Below are positions 11,566 to 19,948 of a DNA stretch of 64,000 bases, in pieces. The stretch is from Myxococcaceae bacterium JPH2. GTDB lineage: Bacteria > Myxococcota > Myxococcia > Myxococcales > Myxococcaceae. The stretch covers positions 124,001-188,000 of the forward strand of contig JAEMGR010000019.1 of assembly GCA_016458225.1 (NCBI GenBank). Reading direction: 5' to 3'. Position 1 is the first letter of the stretch. Every line of letters begins with the position of its first letter. The notes beneath the pieces were generated by a model. That model was not told where the DNA came from. It saw only the letters and a program-made list of their open reading frames with translations, and made no database searches. A program made the position numbers and the translations under genes.

Positions 11566-12657
11566 TCACTGCACCACGCGAACGGCGGAGCCGTCCTTGA
11601 CGTCCAGCGACGAGTCGGCGAGCACGCGGTCATCCGCGCTCAGCCCCTGCAGCACGCGCACGTAGCCAGGCAGCACGCGCTCCACGCGGACGTCGCGCTT
11701 GTGCACGGTGCCGTCCTCCACCACCCACACGAAGCCGTCCTGGCCTCGGGCGGTGACCGCCTGCGCGGGCAGGAAGAGGCCGGCCGAGTTGCTGCCCTTG
11801 GAGAAGTCCATCTCCACGAGCGCGCCGGGGCGCAGCGGGTTGGGCGTGGTGCCCGTCACGTCCGCGAGTACCTCGACGGTGCGGCTGGTGCTGTCCACCA
11901 CCGCGCCCACGTTGGCGACCTTCGCCTCGAAGCGCATGCCGCTGGGGTTGACGGTGCCGGGGGTGACCTGGCCGAGCTGCACCTTGTCGATGACGGACTC
12001 GGGCACCAGCAGCCGAACCTCCAGGCCCTTGTCGTCCACGATGGAGAAGACCGGCGTGGGCGGCATCATCGCCACCGTGTCGCCCACGTTCTTCATCCGC
12101 GCGGTGATGACGCCGTCGAAGGGCGCCAGGATGGACATGTCGCGCAGGTTCTCCTCCGCCATCTTCAGCGCGGCGGCGGCCTGGGCCGCCTGAGCGGCCG
12201 CCTGCTTCTGGCCAATCTCCGCCTGGTCCATGCCGCTGGCGGAGACGCCACCGGACTCGGCCACCTTGCGGGTGCGCTCCAGGCTGCTCGTGGCGAGCTG
12301 CAGCGCCGCGTCCGCCATGTCCTTGGCCGCCCGAGCCTGCTCCACCCCGATGCGCACGTTGGACGTGTCCAGCACCGCCAGGGTGTCGTTCTTCTTCACC
12401 CGGTCCCCGACCTTCACGTTCACCTTGAAGAGGGTGCCGGTGGCCTGGGCGCTCAGCGTGGCCTCCTGCTTGGAGCGGACCTGCCCCGTCACCCGCGTCA
12501 CGTTCGCGTCAAGCTCCGTGGAGGGGGTGATGGCCTTGACGCCCAGCGCGGTGGAACCCTGCGCCTCGGGCAGCTTCGCCTTCTCCGCGTCCGCCTTCGC
12601 ACACCCCGTCGACAACGCCACGGCCACCACGGCGGCCACCCAGATTCGCTGATTCAC
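11566..12657 (-). CDS. RND efflux periplasmic adaptor lipoprotein (membrane fusion protein)
   Basis: A 363-residue HlyD/AcrA-type adaptor. The GTG at 12657 is preceded by AGGAG and gives a clean lipoprotein signal: hydrophobic segment then LSTGC with Cys19. The two lipoyl half-motifs ('GTLFKVNVKVGDRVKKNDTLAVLD' and 'ILAPFDGVITARMKNVGDTV') flank an Ala/Gln-rich alpha-hairpin. The beta-barrel and membrane-proximal domains follow. It bridges the pump encoded next in the operon to an outer-membrane channel. It is the first gene of the operon and lies behind the promoter and operator at 12731-12787. Confidence 0.93.
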   Translation of the reverse strand: MNQRIWVAAVVAVALSTGCAKADAEKAKLPEAQGSTALGVKAITPSTELDANVTRVTGQVRSKQEATLSAQATGTLFKVNVKVGDRVKKNDTLAVLDTSNVRIGVEQARAAKDMADAALQLATSSLERTRKVAESGGVSASGMDQAEIGQKQAAAQAAQAAAALKMAEENLRDMSILAPFDGVITARMKNVGDTVAMMPPTPVFSIVDDKGLEVRLLVPESVIDKVQLGQVTPGTVNPSGMRFEAKVANVGAVVDSTSRTVEVLADVTGTTPNPLRPGALVEMDFSKGSNSAGLFLPAQAVTARGQDGFVWVVEDGTVHKRDVRVERVLPGYVRVLQGLSADDRVLADSSLDVKDGSAVRVVQ

Positions 12658-12730
12658 GCTTCCGCGCTCCTGCCGGGCCCTGACCTTCCTCGGGGAAGGC
12701 GGCTGCCGGCTGCCAAGTCTCTTGGCGCGT

Positions 12731-12759
12731 ATAACTACGGAACCTCGACTGTCTGTCAA
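12731..12759 (-). promoter_or_regulatory. Sigma-70-type promoter of the RND efflux operon
   Basis: On the minus strand a perfect -35 box TTGACA (12759-12754) is followed after 17 bp by AGTTAT (12736-12731), a weak -10. Transcription would start near 12724 and give a leader of about 67 nt to the GTG at 12657. The weak -10 with a strong -35 is common at regulated promoters. Confidence 0.55.
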
Positions 12760-12760
12760 G

Positions 12761-12787
12761 AAGATACTCCGGAGTGCGGACTATCTT
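12761..12787. promoter_or_regulatory. 27-bp inverted repeat, probable MarR operator
   Basis: Arms AAGATA-n-TCC and GGA-n-TATCTT flank a 7-bp centre. The repeat ends one base before the TTGACA box of the efflux promoter, so a bound regulator would block RNA polymerase. The MarR protein encoded at the end of the operon is the obvious candidate. Confidence 0.55.
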
Positions 12788-12915
12788 CGACCTCATGCAT
12801 TTCCGCGCCGCGCCAGGTTGCCTACCAGCGAACCGAACACCTCCCTGAACGGCGGGCGTCACTCCGCCGGGCGGGACGTATGGGCCGTGCTTGTGGGTCC
12901 CCCAAGCGCCTGTTA

Positions 12916-12931
12916 TTGATTCAAGAATCAA
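12916..12931. promoter_or_regulatory. 16-bp palindromic operator candidate upstream of acyl-CoA dehydrogenase
   Basis: TTGATT-CAAG-AATCAA, extended by one matching base on each side to an 18-bp perfect palindrome. It ends 18 nt before the ATG of the dehydrogenase, over the expected transcription start. It matches the site at 13-28 in all but its two central bases. Confidence 0.6.
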
Positions 12932-12949
12932 TCTTGCTCGAGGAGCCGC

Positions 12950-14089
12950 ATGCTGAACCCGTTCACCGAGGAGCACGAGGCGTTTCGCAAGACGGTGCGC
13001 GCCTTCGTGGAGAAGGAACTGACGCCCCACGGCTTGGAGTGGGACCGGGCCGGCATCTTCCCTCGCGAGCTGTTCAAGACGTGTGGCGACCTGGGGTTCC
13101 TGGGCATCAACCACGACCCCAAGTACGGCGGCAGCGGGCTGGACTACTGGTACGTCACGGCGTTCGCGGAGGAGCTGAGCCGCAGCCGCAACGCGGGCGT
13201 GAACATGGCGCTCCTGGTGCAGAGCCAGATGGCCACGCCCATCATCAACGACATTGGAACGGACGAGCAGAAGCGCGAGTTCCTCGAGCCGGCGCTCAAG
13301 GGCGAGAAGATCGCCGCGCTGGGCGTGAGCGAGCCGGGGTGCGGCTCGGACGTGGCGAACATCCAGACGACCGCGCGGCGCGATGGTGACGACTACGTCA
13401 TCAACGGCTCGAAGATGTGGATCACCAACGGCACGCGCGCGGACTTCATCACGCTCGCGGTGCGCACGGGCGAGGCCGGCTATGGCGGCATCTCGCTGGT
13501 GACGTTCCCCACGGACGTGAAGGGGTTCAGCGTCTCCAAGAAGCTCGACAAGGTGGGCAACCTGTCCTCGGACACGGCCATCCTCTACTTCGAGGACTGC
13601 CGCATCCCCGCGCGCTACGTGCTCGGCACGGAGAACGAGGGCTTCTACTCCATCATGACCAACTTCCAGGGCGAGCGCCTGGTGGGGGCCATCACCACGG
13701 TGGCCGCGATGGAGCGGATGATTGAAGACGCCCTGGGCTATGGAACCGAGCGCGAGGCGTTTGGCCGGCCGCTGATCAAGTTCCAGGTGTGGCGCCACAA
13801 GTTCGTGGAGCACCTGACCGCCATCGAAGCAGCGCGGCGCCTCACGTACCACGCGGTGGATCTCTTCAACGAGAAGAAGGACCCCGTGAAGGAGATCTCC
13901 ATGGCGAAGCTGTTCGCCGGAGATCTCGCCCAGCGCGTGGCCTACGACGCCCAGCAGTTCTTCGGCGGCATGGGCTACATCGAGGAGACGCCCATCGCCC
14001 GCATGTGGCGCGACATTCGCCTCATCACCATCGGTGGAGGAACCTCCGAGGTGATGAAGGAGATCATCTCCAAGCTGTACGGCTTCTGA
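12950..14089 (+). CDS. Acyl-CoA dehydrogenase
   Basis: A 379-residue flavoprotein of normal length. N-terminal helical domain; '[39 protein letters not shown]' is the FAD/substrate beta-domain signature; '[36 protein letters not shown]' is the C-terminal signature. At the position of the medium-chain enzyme's catalytic Glu (IYEGT) this protein has IGGGT, so the base must come from elsewhere, as in long-chain and isovaleryl-CoA types. It catalyses the first, FAD-dependent step of acyl-CoA beta-oxidation and passes electrons to ETF. GAGGAG precedes the ATG by 6 nt. A palindrome at 12916-12931 probably controls it. Confidence 0.93.
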   Translation: MLNPFTEEHEAFRKTVRAFVEKELTPHGLEWDRAGIFPRELFKTCGDLGFLGINHDPKYGGSGLDYWYVTAFAEELSRSRNAGVNMALLVQSQMATPIINDIGTDEQKREFLEPALKGEKIAALGVSEPGCGSDVANIQTTARRDGDDYVINGSKMWITNGTRADFITLAVRTGEAGYGGISLVTFPTDVKGFSVSKKLDKVGNLSSDTAILYFEDCRIPARYVLGTENEGFYSIMTNFQGERLVGAITTVAAMERMIEDALGYGTEREAFGRPLIKFQVWRHKFVEHLTAIEAARRLTYHAVDLFNEKKDPVKEISMAKLFAGDLAQRVAYDAQQFFGGMGYIEETPIARMWRDIRLITIGGGTSEVMKEIISKLYGF

Positions 14090-14095
14090 GTCGCA

Positions 14096-14121
14096 GGTGC
14101 CCGGAGCGGACTCCGGGCACC
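14096..14121. terminator. Bidirectional hairpin terminator
   Basis: Arms GGTGCCCGGAG and CTCCGGGCACC (11 bp, perfect) with a CGGA loop, between the stop of the acyl-CoA dehydrogenase gene and the convergent CPBP protease gene. There is no long T-tract, as often seen in very GC-rich genomes. Confidence 0.7.
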
Positions 14122-14128
14122 CGCAAGA

Positions 14129-15001
14129 CTACGCGGCGGGCTGGGGGGATGCGCTCGCGATGGTCTCCGTGCGGGGGGCCTTCCAGCGCATCACCGCGCC
14201 GCAGATGACGACCAGCACGCCGAAGGTGATGACCGAGCCCTCCAGGCCATACCTCCCGCCCGTCAGCCACTCGGGCGCGCCGTCGAAGACGGCCATCCAC
14301 AGGCCCTTCGGAGCGTGGCCGCTCACGCCGAAGCCGAGGCACTCCAGGAGCCAGTTCCAGCCCATGTGGGCGCCCACCGACACGGCCAGGTTGCGGGTGC
14401 GCAGGTAGCACGCGCCGAAGATGAGGGCCGCGAGGAAGGTGTTGATCATCGCGATGATGAGGACGCTCCGCTCGATTTCACCGGCGAAGGGGTGGGCGAG
14501 GACGAAGCAGGTGGCGATGAGAAGCTGTGCCCAGCGCGGCCCCAGGCCCCGGATGGCTCGCTGGAACGCATAGCCGTGGAAGAGCGCCTCCTCGAAGAGG
14601 CCGACCGCGAGCATGGTCCCCGCGCTCGCCAGGACAGTGAGCACGGAGCCGTTGGGCGACCACGTCCAGTGGAAGCCTCCGAGCGCGCGGCCGCACAGGG
14701 CCACGGTGCCCACGGCGACCATGCCGCCCGCGATGCCGAGCCCCAGCTCGCGCGCCGTGCGCGCGCTCACGTTGAAGCCTCGGGCGGACAGCGTGTCGCG
14801 CTCCCTCCGCACGCAGACCCACGTCGGGATGAGCACGCCGAAGAAGGCGAGCGCGGGCTGCGACGCGAAGGGGCGCACGGAGTCCGGCAGCAGTGAGCGC
14901 AGGAAGAAGAGGCTCGCGATACCGGCGACGGTCATGAGCAGCCATCCCGCCACCCGCCATCCATTGCGCACGCCATCGCTTCCGACAAACAGGCTTCTCA
15001 T
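14129..15001 (-). CDS. CPBP (CAAX-type) intramembrane metalloprotease family protein
   Basis: A 290-residue protein with about eight membrane segments. The three CPBP motifs are present: 'FEEALFHGY' (E137, E138), 'FVLAH' (H170) and 'HMGWN' (H212, N216). The usual EExxxR reads EExxxH. These proteins are Abi/CAAX-like glutamate proteases involved in prenyl-protein processing, bacteriocin self-immunity or membrane-protein control; the target here is unknown. The ATG at 15001 has AGGAG 8 nt upstream. It lies 113 bp downstream of a MarR gene on the same strand and may be under its promoter. Confidence 0.82.
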   Translation of the reverse strand: MRSLFVGSDGVRNGWRVAGWLLMTVAGIASLFFLRSLLPDSVRPFASQPALAFFGVLIPTWVCVRRERDTLSARGFNVSARTARELGLGIAGGMVAVGTVALCGRALGGFHWTWSPNGSVLTVLASAGTMLAVGLFEEALFHGYAFQRAIRGLGPRWAQLLIATCFVLAHPFAGEIERSVLIIAMINTFLAALIFGACYLRTRNLAVSVGAHMGWNWLLECLGFGVSGHAPKGLWMAVFDGAPEWLTGGRYGLEGSVITFGVLVVICGAVMRWKAPRTETIASASPQPAA

Positions 15002-15114
15002 CGTGAGGCACTCCTGGTGGAGAGATACTTCGGGCGTGGCGCGGCCCGCTCCCGTCTCCGAGGAAGCGGGCCACATTCTACGTTCATTGCTTGCGGTGGG
15101 TGATGCGCGGACCT

Positions 15115-15651
15115 TCAGGCCCGCTTGGACGGCCGTCGCGCGGTGGGCTCGGGGGCGCCCGAGGCGGGCTTGTCCTTCGTGACGGCGGGGGCAATCCGCT
15201 GACGGGCCTCCGCGATGCGCTGACCGAAGGGCTTTGCCTCCAGCGCCGCGATGGCGTGCTTCAGGACCTGGGACAGGGCCATGGGCAGCTCCGCGTCCAA
15301 CTCCTCCGCCGCGCCCGAGGTGGCCCGCCAGCACGCTTGGAGCCGAGGGAGCATCGTGCGCCCCTTGCTGGTCAGGTGGATCATCCGCTGACGCCGGTCA
15401 TCGGCCTCGGACTTCACGGCCACCAACCCCGCCTTGACCATGAGCGCGACGGTCTGGGTCACGGCCGGTTGGGTGATGCCCGCGGTCATGGCGATCTGCC
15501 CCACCGTGGAGGGCTCTCGTTCGATGAGCGCGCGCATGATGGGGGTGAAGCGTGGGCGATAGTCGATCCCCTCTTGCGAGTAGGCCTCTTCGACGGCGCC
15601 ATCGAGCAGCTCCAGGAGGTGTCGCAATTGCGTGCCAAGTCCCGCCTTCAT
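15115..15651 (-). CDS. MarR-family transcriptional regulator (basic C-terminal tail)
   Basis: A 178-residue MarR-type regulator. The winged helix is 'EPSTVGQIAMTAGITQPAVTQTVALMVKAGLVAVKSEADDRRQRMIHLTSKG', with recognition helix ITQPAVTQTVALM and the DDRRQR wing. The last 25 residues are rich in Lys, Arg and Pro. The start is set by the promoter: no Shine-Dalgarno precedes the ATG at 15651, and a near-consensus promoter places the transcription start on that A. It probably regulates itself through the repeat at 15658-15674 and perhaps the CPBP gene downstream or the divergent FAD oxidase gene. Confidence 0.88.
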   Translation of the reverse strand: MKAGLGTQLRHLLELLDGAVEEAYSQEGIDYRPRFTPIMRALIEREPSTVGQIAMTAGITQPAVTQTVALMVKAGLVAVKSEADDRRQRMIHLTSKGRTMLPRLQACWRATSGAAEELDAELPMALSQVLKHAIAALEAKPFGQRIAEARQRIAPAVTKDKPASGAPEPTARRPSKRA

Positions 15652-15657
15652 ACGAGA

Positions 15658-15686
15658 ATAATATAAGCGATTATGAATCTTGCCAA
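15658..15686 (-). promoter_or_regulatory. Leaderless promoter with embedded operator for the MarR gene
   Basis: Minus strand: -35 TTGGCA (15686-15681), 17-bp spacer, -10 TATTAT (15663-15658). The seventh base after the -10 is the A of the ATG, so the mRNA should have no leader. An inverted repeat ATAAT-n7-ATTAT (15658-15674) covers the -10 and half of the spacer and fits an autoregulatory MarR operator. Confidence 0.6.
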
Positions 15687-15852
15687 GGGGCTCGCGCGCG
15701 GAGTTCTGCTTGGACGTCGTGGGGGTCCCGCGCTTTGCTGGCGCGCGCGTCCGCGAGGCAGGGCGAGGAAACGTGTGGTGGTTCTCCCGGATGGGGATGA
15801 GACGGGGAGGGCGCCGCGTTGAGGCTGCGATGACTGCGAGAGGTTCGTGTTG

Positions 15853-17226
15853 ATGGAAGCGTTCGACCTGGTGCGAGAGCTGGCGGCCGTGCTTCCCGCC
15901 GACGGGTGGGTCACCGACCCCGACGTCCTCGAGGCGCATCGGCGCGACCAGGCCGAGTGGGCGCCCTCGGGGCAGGCGCGGGTTCTCGTGCGGCCCAGAA
16001 CGACGGAGGAGGTCCAGGCGGTGCTGCGCGTGGCGGCGGCCGGGCGCGTGCCGGTGGTCGCTCGGGGCGCGGGCTCGGGGCTGTCGGGTGGGGCGAACGC
16101 CATCGACGGCTGCATCGTGTTGTCGCTGGCGCGGATGAATCGCGTGCTGGAGGTGGACCCCAGCGGCATGGTGGCGGTCGTTCAGCCCGGTGTCCTCAAT
16201 GGCGCGGTCAAGGCGGCGGCGGCGGAGCAGGGGCTCTGGTATGCGCCGGATCCCGCGAGCTGGGAGTTCTCGTCCATTGGCGGCAACCTGGCCACCAACG
16301 CGGGCGGCCTGTGCTGCGTGAAGTACGGCGTGACCGGAGACTCCGTGCTCGGGCTGGAGGTGGTGCTCGCGGATGGTTCCGTCGTGCGCACCGGCGGCCG
16401 CACGGTGAAGAACGTGGCGGGTTATGACCTCACGCGCCTGTTCATCGGCTCCGAGGGCACGCTGGGCATCATCACCGAGGCCACGCTCCGGCTGCGTCCT
16501 CGTCCGCCGCGCGCCACCACGCTCGTGGCGTCATTCCCCACGCTGGTCTCCGCGGGGACGGCGGTGACGGACATCATGCGCGCGACGCGGCCCTCGCTGC
16601 TCGAACTCATGGACCGCGCCACCGTGCGCGCCGTGGAGGCCTGGAAGCCCATGGGGCTGGATGTCGAGGCCGCGGCGCTGCTGCTCGCGCGCTCGGACGC
16701 GGGCGGTGAGCAGGGAGTGGCGGAAATTGAACAGATGCGCGCGAGCTGTGAGCGGGCGGGCGCGACCTTCGTGTTGAGCACGGCGGATGAGGCCGAGGGC
16801 GAGCTGCTCATGGGCGCGCGTCGCTTCGCCTTTCCCTCGCTGGAGCATCAAGGGGCGACGCTGCTGGACGACGTGGCCGTGCCGCTGTCGCGCATCGCGG
16901 ACCTGTTCGCGGCGGTGGAGCGGATCGCCGAGGAGCGACAGGTGCTCATCGGCACCTTTGGCCACGCGGGCGATGGGAACATGCACCCCACGGTCGTCTT
17001 CGATCGCGAGGACCCGGTGGCGCTGACGCGCGCGAAGCAGGCCTTCGACGATATCCTCCAGGCGGCGCTGAGCTTGGGGGGAACCATCACGGGCGAGCAC
17101 GGCGTGGGGTCGCTCAAGCGAGCGTTCCTGGGTGTGCAACTGGGGCCCACGTCGATGCGCTTGCATGAGACGATCAAACGCGCGGTGGATCCGCACGGGC
17201 TGCTCAACCCCGGCAAGATGCTCTAG
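15853..17226 (+). CDS. GlcD/D-lactate dehydrogenase-type FAD-linked oxidase
   Basis: A 457-residue FAD-binding (PCMH-type) oxidase. 'VVARGAGSGLSGGANAIDGCIVLSLARMNRVLEVDPSGMVAVVQPGV' is the pyrophosphate-binding part. 'FSSIGGNLATNAGGLCCVKYGVTGDSVLGLEVVLADG' and 'FIGSEGTLGIITEATLRL' follow. The C-terminal metal/substrate site is 'GHAGDGNMHP' and 'GGTITGEHGVGSLKR'. It should oxidise a 2-hydroxy acid such as glycolate or D-lactate and pass electrons to the respiratory chain. ATG at 15853 is preferred over GTG at 15847 because GAGAGG lies 9 nt before it. No iron-sulfur GlcF partner is adjacent. Confidence 0.9.
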   Translation: MEAFDLVRELAAVLPADGWVTDPDVLEAHRRDQAEWAPSGQARVLVRPRTTEEVQAVLRVAAAGRVPVVARGAGSGLSGGANAIDGCIVLSLARMNRVLEVDPSGMVAVVQPGVLNGAVKAAAAEQGLWYAPDPASWEFSSIGGNLATNAGGLCCVKYGVTGDSVLGLEVVLADGSVVRTGGRTVKNVAGYDLTRLFIGSEGTLGIITEATLRLRPRPPRATTLVASFPTLVSAGTAVTDIMRATRPSLLELMDRATVRAVEAWKPMGLDVEAAALLLARSDAGGEQGVAEIEQMRASCERAGATFVLSTADEAEGELLMGARRFAFPSLEHQGATLLDDVAVPLSRIADLFAAVERIAEERQVLIGTFGHAGDGNMHPTVVFDREDPVALTRAKQAFDDILQAALSLGGTITGEHGVGSLKRAFLGVQLGPTSMRLHETIKRAVDPHGLLNPGKML

Positions 17227-17233
17227 AGGAACC

Positions 17234-18439
17234 ATGAACCGGAGTTCGCTCGCCATGTCCCGATTCGTCTCGTGCCTCGCGGTGCTCGCGCTGTGCTCGC
17301 TGTCGTGCGAGCAGAAGTCCGCGCGCGGGTCAGAGGCGGCCCCCGCGCCCGCCCCCGTCGCCGAGCGGACTCCCTCTGAACAGGGGCCCATCCTCATCGG
17401 CACCATCGGGAGCCTCACGGGCTCCGAGGCCGCCTTCGGCACGGTGGTGCTGGATGGCATCCGGTTCGCGGTGGAGGAGGCGAACGCGGCGGGCGGGATT
17501 CGAGGCCGCCCCGTGGCGCTGCGCTCCTATGACAGCCAAGGCCGCATCGAGGAGTCCGTGGCCGCGGCCAAGCGGTTGCTCACGCAGGACGCGGTGCCGG
17601 TCATCCTCGGGGACGTGACGTCCTCGGGCTCACTGGCCATCGCGGACGCGGCGCAGGCGGCGCACGTGCCCATGGTGACGCCGTCCTCCACGCACCCCGA
17701 CGTGACGAAGAAGGGGGATTACATCTTCCGCACCTGCTTCATCGATCCGTTCCAGGGCGGTGCGATGGCTCGCTTCGCGCGCGAGCAACTGGGGCTGGAG
17801 CGCGTGGCCGTGCTCCATGACGCGAAGAACGCCTCGTCGCTCGGGTTGAGCGAGGCCTTCATCGAGGCGTTCCGCAAGCGCGGCGGCACGGTGGTCTCGG
17901 TGGAGAGCTATGCGAAGGGCGACACGGACTACCGCGCGCCGCTGCTCGCGGTGAAGAAGACGAAGCCGCAGGCCATCTACCTGCCGGGCTTCTACAGCGA
18001 GGTGGGCGTCATCGCGCGGCAGGCGCGTGAGCTGGGGCTCACGGTTCCGCTGTTGGGCGGAGATGGGTGGGAGTCCGATCGCCTCTTCGAGCTGGCGGGG
18101 GGCGCGGTGGATGGCGCGTACTATTCCTCGCACTACGCCGAGGACAACCCGGCGCCCGAGCTGCAGCGCTTCATCACCGCGTTCCGGGCCCGCTACGGCC
18201 GCTTCCCCGAGGCCGCGTCGGCGCTGGGCTACGACGCGGCGAAGGTGGTGCTCGCGGCCATGGCGCGCGCGCCCTCGCTCTCCGGGCCCGCGCTGCGGGA
18301 TGCCATCGCGGCCACCAAGGACTTCCCGGGAGCGACGGGGACGCTCACGCTGGATGCGAGCCGCAACCCCGTGAAGCCCGCCGTCATCCTGACCCTCAAG
18401 GAAGGGAAGCGGAAGTTCGCGGCGGCCGTGACGCCCTGA
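17234..18439 (+). CDS. Branched-chain amino acid-type ABC substrate-binding lipoprotein
   Basis: A 401-residue periplasmic binding protein of the Leu/Ile/Val receptor family (type I fold). A signal peptide ends at a probable lipidation Cys25 (SLSC). The mature part starts 'PILIGTIGSLTGSEAAFGTVVLDGIRFAVEEANAAGGIRGRPVAL'; the hinge block 'VILGDVTSSGSLAIADAAQAAHVPMVTPSSTHPDVT' contacts ligand in this family. It begins 7 nt after the FAD oxidase stop with AGAGGA upstream, so the two are co-transcribed. No permease or ATPase genes adjoin, so it is an orphan receptor; it may serve a remote transporter or act in sensing. Confidence 0.85.
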   Translation: MNRSSLAMSRFVSCLAVLALCSLSCEQKSARGSEAAPAPAPVAERTPSEQGPILIGTIGSLTGSEAAFGTVVLDGIRFAVEEANAAGGIRGRPVALRSYDSQGRIEESVAAAKRLLTQDAVPVILGDVTSSGSLAIADAAQAAHVPMVTPSSTHPDVTKKGDYIFRTCFIDPFQGGAMARFAREQLGLERVAVLHDAKNASSLGLSEAFIEAFRKRGGTVVSVESYAKGDTDYRAPLLAVKKTKPQAIYLPGFYSEVGVIARQARELGLTVPLLGGDGWESDRLFELAGGAVDGAYYSSHYAEDNPAPELQRFITAFRARYGRFPEAASALGYDAAKVVLAAMARAPSLSGPALRDAIAATKDFPGATGTLTLDASRNPVKPAVILTLKEGKRKFAAAVTP

Positions 18440-18440
18440 C

Positions 18441-19031
18441 TCAGTCGTCCACGTTCACCACGATGGTGTCGGCCATGAGGTCGTGCAGGCACCGGCGCTC
18501 GTTGCCGAAGATGAACATCGGGTCGACGATGCTGAGCACGCTGCAGAACGAGCCCACCAAGGTCGGAATCACGTTGCGCAGGACGATGATGCGCGCGGTG
18601 TCCGCGCGACTGCCGTCCATGCGCACCACCTTGATCCGCATCATGCGCTTGCCGATGCTCTGCCCGGATTGATGGACGCGCACGCACTGGAGCACCAGCG
18701 CGCCCAGGGTTCCGAGGATGCCCAGCAGGATCAGCCCGACCGACGCGCTCTCCTCGTCACCGAACATGCCTCCCAGGATTCCCAGCACGAGGAGGGGGGC
18801 ATAGACGACGATCTGGTCGATGAGGTTCGCGGAGAAGCGGGCGCCACGCTCCGCCAGCTGGTGCGTCGGCGCACAGCCCACGCAGTAGATGCCGGAGTCA
18901 TAGCCGAGGCGCCTGCAATCGAAGCAGGCGTAGCTGCCGCAACGGCCGCAGATGGCGATGGCGGGGAGGTCCTCGTGGCGCGCGCAGCGGGCGCCCATGG
19001 GCGAGTCGACGGGAGATGTATCGGGCGACAT
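18441..19031 (-). CDS. RDD-family membrane protein with N-terminal zinc ribbon
   Basis: A 196-residue protein. Residues 16-53 carry eight metal-type ligands (C16, H19, C28, C31, C36, C39, C50, C53) resembling a B-box-like double zinc finger. From residue 66 comes an RDD domain with 'ARFSANLIDQIVVYAPLLVL' and 'SIGKRMMRIKVVRMDG' and two to three membrane helices. RDD proteins are poorly characterised; some have been linked to Na+/Li+ export. The second Met (residue 12) is an alternative start. It is convergent with the binding-protein gene, with a single base between stops. Confidence 0.78.
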   Translation of the reverse strand: MSPDTSPVDSPMGARCARHEDLPAIAICGRCGSYACFDCRRLGYDSGIYCVGCAPTHQLAERGARFSANLIDQIVVYAPLLVLGILGGMFGDEESASVGLILLGILGTLGALVLQCVRVHQSGQSIGKRMMRIKVVRMDGSRADTARIIVLRNVIPTLVGSFCSVLSIVDPMFIFGNERRCLHDLMADTIVVNVDD

Positions 19032-19092
19032 GGCCGCACCGAATACCGGGGGCGGGCCTTCGAGTTCAACTCCCCCTCCCGGCAGGCAGGCG

Positions 19093-19380
19093 TCACTTCT
19101 TCTTGAAGAGAGACTCCGCCGCGTTCAGCAAGGCGTCGCGGCTCTCCTTGACGTGCAGTCCTCCCTGGCCGAGCTGGAACAGCTCGCAGAAGTTCGCCTC
19201 GTCCTTGTCCTTGGGCACCTCGGCGAAGGGCTCCTTGCACGCCTTGGCGACCGTCGGGTCGAAGTGCCGGCAGTTGCGACACGAGCGCAGGTCCTCCCCG
19301 CAGCCCGGGCAGGTATCTCGCCGGCCCACCTGATTCGCGATGATGTCGAGCGGGCGTCCACAGTGCGCGCAGCCGGGCAT
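19093..19380 (-). CDS. Small zinc-ribbon protein
   Basis: A 95-residue cytoplasmic protein. Two CxxC knuckles (C4/C7 and C24/C27) and a third pair C34/C37 ('LRSCRNCRHFDP') precede a charged tail ending FKKK. C48 and C65 may also bind metal. AGGAGG precedes the ATG, which supports real translation despite the small size. The function is unknown; such proteins often bind RNA or partner proteins. Confidence 0.78.
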   Translation of the reverse strand: MPGCAHCGRPLDIIANQVGRRDTCPGCGEDLRSCRNCRHFDPTVAKACKEPFAEVPKDKDEANFCELFQLGQGGLHVKESRDALLNAAESLFKKK

Positions 19381-19439
19381 GGTCCCTCCTGGACGAGGCG
19401 GGCCGCATCCTGCCAGAGCCGCGGCGCGACGCGGGGGAC

Positions 19440-19847
19440 TCAGCGCTGGGGACTGGGCGTGAACGCCCGGGCAGGCGCTCGCGGGTCCTCTGGCTCCGGC
19501 GCCAGGGGAGCGGCGGCGTCCTGGAGCTGCTCGTCCAGGCGCTTGAGGAGGAACAGCACATAGGCGCCGAGCGCCGAGAGCACCGCGGTCAGGATGCCCA
19601 GCAGCGTGCCCCGCTGCCAGAGTGCCGCCCGTTCCAGGACGACGCGCCGCTCCGTGAAGGTCTTGAGCTGCGCGTCCGCCACGGTGCCGTCCAGCAGCTG
19701 CGCGTACTCCGTGGCCTGGGCGCTGCCTCGGGCCATCAGCCAGCGCCCCTCGGACTGGAGCGCCTCGGCACGGACGTAGCAGAAGGCCGCACCCCCGCCC
19801 GCGAGAAGCGAGATGCACAGCGCCGCTGTCACGCTCCGGGTGCCCAT
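19440..19847 (-). CDS. Small two-helix membrane protein of unknown function
   Basis: A 135-residue protein with an N-terminal hydrophobic segment ('VTAALCISLLAGGGAAFCYV') and a second at about residues 80-98 ('LLGILTAVLSALGAYVLFLL'), enclosing a helical domain that would lie outside the cytoplasm. The Pro/Ala-rich tail is probably cytoplasmic. The ATG at 19847 is chosen because GGAGGGG precedes it; the frame is open 17 codons further upstream. No family was recognised. It is divergent from rlmE. Confidence 0.65.
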   Translation of the reverse strand: MGTRSVTAALCISLLAGGGAAFCYVRAEALQSEGRWLMARGSAQATEYAQLLDGTVADAQLKTFTERRVVLERAALWQRGTLLGILTAVLSALGAYVLFLLKRLDEQLQDAAAPLAPEPEDPRAPARAFTPSPQR

Positions 19848-19948
19848 GAAATCACCCCTCCGGAAGTCCGTCCGTTGCGCGGGTGCGGACACCCGCATCT
19901 GCTCCGGCTTTCCGAAGACAGTAGCGGATGGTAGGGACCGCTCCTGCC

